This document shows positions 5,012-11,082 of a DNA stretch of 11,082 nt, one piece after another. The first letter of the stretch is position 1; each line of letters starts with the position of its first letter. Both the position numbers and the translations under genes were made by a program. The notes beneath the pieces are model-generated. The model was given only the letters and a program-made list of their open reading frames with translations, was not told where the DNA came from and searched no databases. The stretch comes from Deltaproteobacteria bacterium (GTDB lineage Bacteria; Desulfobacterota; Desulfobacteria; Desulfobacterales; ETH-SRB1): NCBI GenBank assembly GCA_003647525.1, contig QMMZ01000026.1, positions 1-11,082 of the forward strand, given 5' to 3'.

Positions 5012-6813
5012 AACCAATTGAAAAAAAACACATAAAGTTGAGAACAATTCTGATTGGTTTTATTTTCAGCATTTTTCTATTTGTCATAGGGGCAAAGGCT
5101 TTTTATCTTCAGGTTTTTTGCAGTTCATGGCTGTCAAGGAAAGCAGCAAATCAGTATGAGAAGTCATTAGTTTTTCATGGAAAGCGAGGGACAATTTACG
5201 ATACCAACCACAGGGAAATGGCCTTGAGCATAGATGTTACGTCAATTGTGGCATATCCCCCTAATATCGAGGATCCGGCAGCGACCTCCAGGGCTCTCAA
5301 TAAAACGCTGAAAATTGACCTTAATTCGCTTAAGCAGAGACTCACATCTGACAGATCATTTGTTTGGATTAAGCGCAAGGTTACACCAAAGGAAGTAAAA
5401 GATGTAAAAGTCCTTGATCTCAAAGGTATAGATTTTATACGCGAGCACGAACGTTTTTATCCAGACAAAACCCTTGCAGCGCAAGTGCTTGGGTTTTCAG
5501 GTATAGACGGACATGGCCTTGAAGGAATCGAATACTATTATGACACTTACCTTAAGGGCGGTACTTGCAGATTTACGGTTTTAAAAGATGCTTTCAAACG
5601 CGGGTTCGACGCTAAAAAGAATGTAATGCCTGATTGCAGCGGGAATAATCTGATATTAACGATTGATCATAATATCCAGTACTTAGCCGAAAGAGCGCTC
5701 GAAGAGGCGTCTGTTAAATTTAATGCCAAATCAGGGATGGCAATCATAATGTCTCCAAAGACAGGAGCCATACTGGCCGTAGCGCACTATCCGTTTTTTA
5801 ATCCAAATTCTTTTGGAGAGTTTGATAGGGATCTGTGGAGAAACAGGTCAATAACAGATCCATTTGAGCCCGGCTCAACCATGAAAATCTTCAGTGCATG
5901 TGCGGCAATAGAATTTGGAGGATGTTCTCCGAACACCATTTTTTTCTGTGAAAACGGTAACTACAGAATAGGCAAAAACGTTGTCCACGATACTCATTCT
6001 CACGGCTGGTTGTCTCTACAGAATATTATTAAGTTTTCAAGCAACATCGGCACCATAAAGGTTAGCGAAAGGATAGGACCGGAATATCTTTATAAAACAT
6101 TCCGCGGTTTTGGTTTTGGTGAAAAGACAGGAATAGATTGCCCGGGGGAAACATCAGGCGGCCTGTCCCACTATAATAAATGGGCAAAAATTGATGCCGG
6201 CGCAATAGCTTTTGGACAAGGAGTTGCCGTTTCCGCCCTGCAGCTTATAACTGCGGCCTCGGCGATTGCAAATGATGGGATCCTCATGGCTCCTTATATT
6301 GTCCAGGCTATAACGGATCAGAATGGACGTCTTATAAAAAGCTCAAGCCCGCGTAAGGTCAGAAGAGTCGTTTCACTGGAGACAGCCCGAACCGTAAAAA
6401 AAATAATGGCTTCTGTAACTACTGAAGGGGGGACAGGTGTGAATGCTGCTTTGGAAGGTTATTCTGTCTGCGGGAAGACAGGAACCGCCCAGAAAATTGA
6501 TGAGAAAGGAACTTACTCGAACGAAAAATACATAGCTTCATTCCTTGGGTTCATTCCCGCGGAAAATCCTGAAATAACTGTTCTGGTTGTTATTGACGAA
6601 CCACAGGGAAAGCATTTTGCCAGCATAGTTGCGGCTCCGGCATTCAAAAGAATAGCGTATGAAACTGTAAATTATATGAACATACCCTTAACTGTCGATA
6701 ATTCATTTGGAAGATTGGTTGACATACGGACCGGCTCAGGAGGAAAGAAGGCTGTTTTCGAAGGAGGAAATAAAAAAATAAAGTTAGTAAGCGGAAATGG
6801 GGCAAGAGGTTGA
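5008..6813 (+). CDS. ftsI: Septal peptidoglycan transpeptidase FtsI (class B PBP)
   Basis: FtsI (PBP3 type) cross-links septal peptidoglycan in the periplasm with FtsW as glycosyltransferase partner. The 601-aa protein has a short basic N-terminus, one membrane anchor (about residues 13-33), a PBP dimerisation/pedestal region (about 57-205, starting GKRGTIYDTNHREMA) and a transpeptidase domain (about 240-555). Catalytic motifs are complete: S290-T-M-K293 in EPGSTMKIF, S344-S-N346 in KFSSNIGTIK, and K490-T-G492 in CGKTGTAQK. There are no PASTA domains after the transpeptidase domain, unlike SpoVD/PBP2x, which fits a Gram-negative. The start overlaps the ftsL stop by 4 nt and its stop overlaps the TTG start of murE. 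It is the expected target of beta-lactams in this organism, by family knowledge. Confidence 0.96.
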   Translation: MKPIEKKHIKLRTILIGFIFSIFLFVIGAKAFYLQVFCSSWLSRKAANQYEKSLVFHGKRGTIYDTNHREMALSIDVTSIVAYPPNIEDPAATSRALNKTLKIDLNSLKQRLTSDRSFVWIKRKVTPKEVKDVKVLDLKGIDFIREHERFYPDKTLAAQVLGFSGIDGHGLEGIEYYYDTYLKGGTCRFTVLKDAFKRGFDAKKNVMPDCSGNNLILTIDHNIQYLAERALEEASVKFNAKSGMAIIMSPKTGAILAVAHYPFFNPNSFGEFDRDLWRNRSITDPFEPGSTMKIFSACAAIEFGGCSPNTIFFCENGNYRIGKNVVHDTHSHGWLSLQNIIKFSSNIGTIKVSERIGPEYLYKTFRGFGFGEKTGIDCPGETSGGLSHYNKWAKIDAGAIAFGQGVAVSALQLITAASAIANDGILMAPYIVQAITDQNGRLIKSSSPRKVRRVVSLETARTVKKIMASVTTEGGTGVNAALEGYSVCGKTGTAQKIDEKGTYSNEKYIASFLGFIPAENPEITVLVVIDEPQGKHFASIVAAPAFKRIAYETVNYMNIPLTVDNSFGRLVDIRTGSGGKKAVFEGGNKKIKLVSGNGARG

Positions 6814-8411
6814 AACTTTCTATTTTGCTTGAATCTGTACCGAAAATAAGGCGTGTAAGCATTGTCAAAGAAGGTATGGAGCATCAGCATAGCGCGGGAA
6901 TATGGCAACATAATGATGATTTATGCGCCTGTTTGCCGGAGTATGAAATAGGCTCAATACATTATCGGGCGCAGGAGGTTAAGCCTGATGGGATTTTTGT
7001 TGCTGTAAAGGGTTTTAAGGCGGATGGGCATGACTTTATTGATGAAGCCCTGGCAAGAGGTGCATCAGTGATTGTAACTCAGAAACCTGTTAATAAAGAA
7101 TCTGTAATTATAGAGGTTGAGAATACCAGAAAAGCTCTTGCCGCAATTTCTGCAAATTTTTACGGGAATGCTTCAGAGAAGTTGTTTATTATAGGGATAA
7201 CCGGAACAAACGGTAAAACAACAACAGCTTATATAATTGAAAGCATCCTTGCTGAAGCGGGTTTCAAGGTTGGTGTAATAGGAACTATTAATTACCGTTA
7301 TTCGGGCAGGGTTTTTCCAAACCAAATGACAACGCCGGAATCTTTGGATCTGCAGAGGATCTTGGCGGAAATGTATGAAAACGGAATCACCCACGTTGTT
7401 CTGGAAGTGTCATCTCATGCAATTGACCTGCGCAGGATTGACTGCTGCCGGATAAATATTGGTGTGTTCACAAATCTGACTCGGGAACACCTTGATTATC
7501 ATGGAGATATGGATTCTTACTGGTTTTGCAAAAAAAGGCTTTTTACAGAGCATTTAAAAACCGGTCCCAAGAAGGGCCATACTCTGGCTGTGGTAAATTG
7601 CGATGATAAGAGAGGAAAAGGACTTTATAATTTACTTTCAGAAGCATCTGATAGTATGCCCGTGATTTCCACAGGCAGCACGGCAGATAAAATGATATGG
7701 CCGGATAATATTAAATACAGCCTTACAGGTATTACGGGGAAAATTTCAACAGAAAGGGGGATATTTAATTTTAAATCACCTCTTGCAGGAGAGCATAATC
7801 TTGAGAATATACTCAGCGCAACAGGTGTGGGGATTGCTCTTGGACTTTCTCCGGCCATCATAAAGGCAGGTATAGAAAAGACTGGCTGGATACCGGGTAG
7901 ACTTGAATTTATACCAAATAAAGCAGGCAAGTTTGTGTTTGTTGATTACGCTCATACTCCGGATGCTCTGGAACATGTTCTCTCTTCTTTAAAGTCAATT
8001 AAAGATAATGAAATCGGCGGAATTATCTGTGTAGTTGGTTGTGGTGGAGATAGAGATAGAGGCAAAAGGCCCTTGATGGGCGAAATAGCCGGCAGGTTTT
8101 GCGACCTGACTATAATCACATCGGATAATCCGCGCACCGAAGATCCAATGAAAATAATAAGCCGGATAGTAGAGGGAATAAAACAAACATCTTCAAAGAA
8201 ATATGACCCAAAGAAGCCGACAAACGGCATTCAAGAGAAAGGTTATGTTATTGAGCCTGATCGCAGGAAAGCAATAAAACTGAGCATCACATCAGCCGGT
8301 CCGGGAGATATCATACTTATAGCCGGCAAGGGGCATGAAACATATCAATTAATTGGTGGTAAAACTTTTCACTTTGATGACAGGGAGGAGGCTAGAGAAG
8401 CTCTTAAATAA
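6810..8411 (+). CDS. murE: UDP-MurNAc-L-Ala-D-Glu:meso-diaminopimelate ligase MurE
   Basis: MurE adds the third residue of the stem peptide in the cytoplasm using ATP. The 533-aa protein shows the Mur ligase order: N-terminal UDP-binding domain (about 1-120), central ATPase with GTNGKTTT (132-139), TTPES (174-178), EVSSHA (199-204) and LTREHLDYHGD (223-233), and a C-terminal domain with GCGGDRDRGKRP (410-421). DNPRTEDP (439-446) is the motif that selects meso-diaminopimelate rather than lysine; GKGHE (506-510) follows. The start is TTG 6810, overlapping the ftsI stop TGA. It is chosen because the resulting MKLSILLESV matches the usual MurE N-terminus and the overlap mirrors ftsL-ftsI. About 20 extra residues (18-40) precede the domain proper. 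The second repeat-filled gap follows the gene. Confidence 0.96.
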   Translation: MKLSILLESVPKIRRVSIVKEGMEHQHSAGIWQHNDDLCACLPEYEIGSIHYRAQEVKPDGIFVAVKGFKADGHDFIDEALARGASVIVTQKPVNKESVIIEVENTRKALAAISANFYGNASEKLFIIGITGTNGKTTTAYIIESILAEAGFKVGVIGTINYRYSGRVFPNQMTTPESLDLQRILAEMYENGITHVVLEVSSHAIDLRRIDCCRINIGVFTNLTREHLDYHGDMDSYWFCKKRLFTEHLKTGPKKGHTLAVVNCDDKRGKGLYNLLSEASDSMPVISTGSTADKMIWPDNIKYSLTGITGKISTERGIFNFKSPLAGEHNLENILSATGVGIALGLSPAIIKAGIEKTGWIPGRLEFIPNKAGKFVFVDYAHTPDALEHVLSSLKSIKDNEIGGIICVVGCGGDRDRGKRPLMGEIAGRFCDLTIITSDNPRTEDPMKIISRIVEGIKQTSSKKYDPKKPTNGIQEKGYVIEPDRRKAIKLSITSAGPGDIILIAGKGHETYQLIGGKTFHFDDREEAREALK

Positions 8412-8418
8412 ATTATTG

Positions 8419-8453
8419 GGTTCACGGTTCACGGTTATCGGTTTACAGCTAAC
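8419..8453. repeat. Heptamer array just after murE
   Basis: Five 7-bp units of the GGTTNAC type (two exact GGTTCAC, then degenerating copies, ending AGCTAAC) begin 7 bp after the murE stop. The unit is the same as that of the left array in the rsmH-ftsL gap and has the same orientation. No inverted partner of this unit is seen nearby, so it looks like a half-element. No coding capacity is evident. Confidence 0.75.
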
Positions 8454-8486
8454 GGGTGTAACACAAAAAAGTTGCAAAACAAAAAA

Positions 8487-8651
8487 GAATGTCGAATGGC
8501 GAACAAGGAATAATGAATGTCGAAGAAATGTAGCGAAATTTGATTTTTAAAAGCGTTTAATTGGCTTTGCTGTATGAATTATTCGGACAGCAAAACTTTT
8601 ATCGCAGTTAAAACTTCATAATTCGACATTTCTTGTTCGATATTCGATATT
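8487..8651. repeat. Inverted GAANNNN heptamer arrays flanking a hairpin, murE-murF gap
   Basis: The left array 8487-8528 consists of six units beginning GAA or AA (GAATGTC, GAATGGC and so on); GAATGTCGAA occurs twice exactly 28 bp (four units) apart. The right array 8614-8651 is the inverted counterpart (ATTCGAC, ATTCGAT units). Aligned as an inverted repeat, 8488-8525 and 8614-8651 match at 28 of 38 positions. Between them lies a hairpin, 8564-8573 with 8587-8596 (9 of 10 pairs, 13-nt loop). The whole 165-bp unit could fold as a cruciform or long RNA stem. It ends 43 bp before murF. Function is unknown; it may shape murF expression or be repetitive DNA. Confidence 0.75.
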
Positions 8652-8694
8652 AAATCAGCGAATAAAGAGGCTGAACGGTTATAAAAAAACGACA

Positions 8695-10086
8695 ATGGAA
8701 AACGAACGAAAAATACCCTGGACAACTGCTGAAATCCTTGAGGCAACAAAGGGAGTCCTTTTGTGCGGGGATATCAAACATACTTTTGAGGGGGTATGCA
8801 TTGATTCACGCACAATATCTGCAAATGAACTTTTCATTGCGATCAAGGGAAATGTTCATGATGGTCATAGTTTCGCATCTAATGTGATAAGCAGCGGCGT
8901 GAGAGGGCTTATTATAAGTGATGATACCGGTACAGATTGGCAGGGTAAGGACATTGTTTGTGTGAAGGTAAACGATACAACAAAAGCTCTGGGTGATCTT
9001 GCTTCTTTTAACCGCAGGCGGACCGATATTTCGGTTGTAGCAATAACCGGTTCAAACGGCAAAACTACAACCAAAGAAATGACTGCTTCCGTTGTTTCAA
9101 CCCGTTATAAAACTTTATCGAGCAAAGGAAATTTCAACAATGAAATAGGGCTTCCGCTAACGCTCCTGGATCTTAAAAACAGCCACCAGTGGGCTGTGCT
9201 TGAGCTTGGGATGAACAGACCCGGAGAGATAGACAGGCTGGGTGAAATTTGTATTCCTGATATTGGCGTAATTACAAATATAGGCTTTGCTCACCTTGAG
9301 GGACTGGGCTCAATTGAAGGGGTAATGAATGCCAAAGGAGAACTTCTAAAAAGAATAAAACCGGAGGGAACAGCGGTTTTTAATGCAGATGATTCAAGGC
9401 TTTTATATTTATCGACTAAAACCTCAAGAAAAGTGCTTTATTTCGGTTTATCAGAAGATGCCCGTATTAAAGCGCTGAATGTCAATGAAACGACAACCGG
9501 AATTTCTTTTACACTGGTGCTGCCTGAAGAAAGAATTCCAATAGAACTAAGAGTGCATGGCGGATTCATGGTATCAAACGCCCTCGCTGCAGCGTCTGTT
9601 GGATATATTATTGGTTTGTCTTCAGAGGAAATAAAAGCCGGCTTAGAATCTTTTCAGCCGGTTAAGGGCAGGATAAATATCTTTGATGTCAGGGGAGTGC
9701 ACATAATTGATGACACATACAATGCAAATCCTGATTCAATGGAAGCTGCAATCAGGATTCTCAGTTCATTAAAAGGCAACAGCAGGGGTATTATTGTAGC
9801 AGGTGATATGCTTGAGCTGGGAGAACACGCAGAATCCATGCACAGAAAGATAGGTTCTCTGTCTGCCAGATCAAATATTGCAAGACTTTACGTTACAGGT
9901 GAGTTCGCAGAGGCTGTTGCAAATGGTGCAGGCAAAGAAGATAAAAATTCGATGGATATATTTATTGGAGCAAGAGAAGAGATTCTTGAAGATTTAAAGA
10001 AATCACTTTTGCCGGGAGACTGGGTTCTTGTAAAGGGCTCAAGGGCAATGGGCATGGAGAAAATCGTTGAGGGGTTGAAGAGCTAA
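8695..10086 (+). CDS. murF: UDP-MurNAc-tripeptide:D-Ala-D-Ala ligase MurF
   Basis: MurF joins D-Ala-D-Ala to UDP-MurNAc-tripeptide, the last cytoplasmic step of the pentapeptide precursor. The 463-aa protein has the N-terminal domain (DSRTISANELFIAIKG, residues 37-52), ATP-binding GSNGKTTTKEM (119-129), KGNFNNEIGLPLTLL (144-158), ELGMNRPGEI (170-179) and NIGFAHLEGLGS (195-206). The C-terminal domain carries DDTYNANPDSM (339-349), GDMLELGE (370-377) and KGSR (447-450), all diagnostic for MurF over MurE. ATG 8695 is chosen because IPWTTAEI follows within ten residues, as in the family; the Shine-Dalgarno is weak. It is separated from murE by 283 bp of repeat DNA, so it may have its own expression control. 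mraY starts 6 nt after its stop. Confidence 0.96.
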   Translation: MENERKIPWTTAEILEATKGVLLCGDIKHTFEGVCIDSRTISANELFIAIKGNVHDGHSFASNVISSGVRGLIISDDTGTDWQGKDIVCVKVNDTTKALGDLASFNRRRTDISVVAITGSNGKTTTKEMTASVVSTRYKTLSSKGNFNNEIGLPLTLLDLKNSHQWAVLELGMNRPGEIDRLGEICIPDIGVITNIGFAHLEGLGSIEGVMNAKGELLKRIKPEGTAVFNADDSRLLYLSTKTSRKVLYFGLSEDARIKALNVNETTTGISFTLVLPEERIPIELRVHGGFMVSNALAAASVGYIIGLSSEEIKAGLESFQPVKGRINIFDVRGVHIIDDTYNANPDSMEAAIRILSSLKGNSRGIIVAGDMLELGEHAESMHRKIGSLSARSNIARLYVTGEFAEAVANGAGKEDKNSMDIFIGAREEILEDLKKSLLPGDWVLVKGSRAMGMEKIVEGLKS

Positions 10087-10092
10087 AATATT

Positions 10093-11082
10093 ATGCTTTA
10101 CCATCTGCTATATCCGCTTCATACGACAATATCGGTTTTTAATGTATTTCGCTACATTACATTCAGGACTATCTATGCCAGCCTTACAGCTTTTTTTATC
10201 TGTTTTTTTCTCGGGCCGTGGGTTATCAGAAAGCTCGGCGAGATGCAGATCGGACAGCATATAAGAGAAGACGGCCCGCAGTCACACTTTAATAAAGCAG
10301 GAACGCCTACTATGGGTGGAATCCTGATTATATTTTCGATTACTGTTTCCGCACTTCTCTGGATGAATTTGACGAACTATTATGTGTGGATAGCTCTTTT
10401 GGTAACGATTGGCTTTGGCGCTATCGGCTTTATAGACGACTATCTCATGCAGATCAAAAAGCGGAGCAAGGGACTCAGCGTTAAAAGCAAGTTTTGTTTT
10501 CAAATATTACTCGCATTGTTAATTGGATTTCTTGTTTATATGTGTCCTGATTTTTCAACACGAGTAACTGTCCCGTTTTTTAAAAATATTTCGCCTGATC
10601 TAGGTTGGGGATATATAATTTTTGCAGCGTTTGTAATTGTTGCAGCATCAAATGCCGTTAACCTCACAGACGGCCTTGACGGCCTTGCTATTGGCCCCGT
10701 GATTGTAGTTGCTGCCACATATATGCTTTTTGCTTATGTGGCAGGGCATTCTAAAATAGCTGATTATCTTCAGATCAACTATGTTGCCGAAGGCGGTGAA
10801 ATAGCAATTTTTTGCGGAATTCTGGCTGGCGCAGGCATGGGTTTTCTGTGGTTTAACGCATACCCTGCTCAAATTTTTATGGGTGATGTGGGATCCCTTT
10901 CACTTGGCGGCGCTATAGGCACAGTCGCTGTGATTACAAAACAGGAGATACTGCTGGTAATTGTCGGTGGCCTTTTTGTTATAGAAACACTTTCCGTGAT
11001 TTTTCAGGTAGGTTTTTTCAAGATGACAAAGGGGCGAAGGATTTTCAAAATGGCGCCGCTTCACCATCATTTTGAATTAAAA
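10093..11082 (+). CDS. mraY: Phospho-MurNAc-pentapeptide translocase MraY (3' end cut by window)
   Basis: MraY transfers phospho-MurNAc-pentapeptide from UDP to undecaprenyl phosphate, making lipid I at the inner face of the membrane. The 330 residues present begin with [20 protein letters not shown], as is usual, and show repeated membrane segments. The catalytic and substrate motifs are all visible: [18 protein letters not shown] (59-76), the acidic pair FIDDYL (113-118), [13 protein letters not shown] (187-199), FMGDVGSL (262-269) and the lipid-facing APLHHHFE (321-328). The family is about 360 aa long, so roughly 30 C-terminal residues lie beyond the window. It starts 6 nt after murF, with GAAGAG about 10 nt upstream inside murF, which indicates one transcript and likely coupling. 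Confidence 0.96.
   Translation, partial: MLYHLLYPLHTTISVFNVFRYITFRTIYASLTAFFICFFLGPWVIRKLGEMQIGQHIREDGPQSHFNKAGTPTMGGILIIFSITVSALLWMNLTNYYVWIALLVTIGFGAIGFIDDYLMQIKKRSKGLSVKSKFCFQILLALLIGFLVYMCPDFSTRVTVPFFKNISPDLGWGYIIFAAFVIVAASNAVNLTDGLDGLAIGPVIVVAATYMLFAYVAGHSKIADYLQINYVAEGGEIAIFCGILAGAGMGFLWFNAYPAQIFMGDVGSLSLGGAIGTVAVITKQEILLVIVGGLFVIETLSVIFQVGFFKMTKGRRIFKMAPLHHHFELK

Noticed and set aside
8353..8550. + strand 65-aa frame between murE and murF
   Set aside because: Starts inside murE in another frame and reads through repeat DNA; no ribosome site or domain.

Overview
The window carries the front half of a division and cell wall (dcw) cluster on the + strand, in the order mraZ, rsmH, ftsL, ftsI, murE, murF, mraY. 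mraY runs off the right edge. Upstream, on the - strand, lies a poorly kept accessory stretch. A diaminopimelate-type MurE (DNPR motif) and PASTA-free FtsI indicate a Gram-negative bacterium. The moderately AT-rich sequence, the repeat-rich gaps and the style of the DUF4143 ATPase suggest a sulfate-reducer-like member of the Desulfobacterota. That placement is an inference from pattern recognition, not from a search.

Positions 1-1149 (-) hold a broken AAA ATPase/DUF4143 gene with two independent lesions. Positions 1150-1539 have no gene but contain a 105-bp element with long, nearly perfect inverted arms (1236-1340). Positions 1540-2285 (-) hold a small unrecognised protein directly behind a Mut7-C RNase-like zinc-ribbon protein. 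Positions 2366-2604 (-) hold a small gene, missing from a simple ORF scan, that is split by a one-base frameshift and whose 3' end is made of repeat DNA. Positions 2605-3120 are an AT-rich gap ending in the control region of mraZ.

Positions 3122-3146 show three TGG-type boxes at exact 10-bp period just before mraZ, which is the arrangement expected for the MraZ operator. The cluster then falls into three packed blocks: mraZ-rsmH (4-nt gap), ftsL-ftsI-murE (two 4-nt overlaps) and murF-mraY (6-nt gap). The blocks are separated by gaps of 165 and 283 bp, and both gaps are filled with degenerate tandem repeats of 7-bp period. In each gap two arrays face each other in opposite orientation around a spacer. 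A further 7-bp array ends the frameshifted small gene. These heptamer arrays are the most unusual feature of the window.

Functionally, MraZ regulates the cluster and RsmH methylates 16S rRNA. FtsL and FtsI belong to the septal machinery. MurE and MurF complete the UDP-MurNAc-pentapeptide, and MraY moves it onto undecaprenyl phosphate to form lipid I. I see no RNA genes, CRISPR array, complete transposase or clear new multi-gene system.
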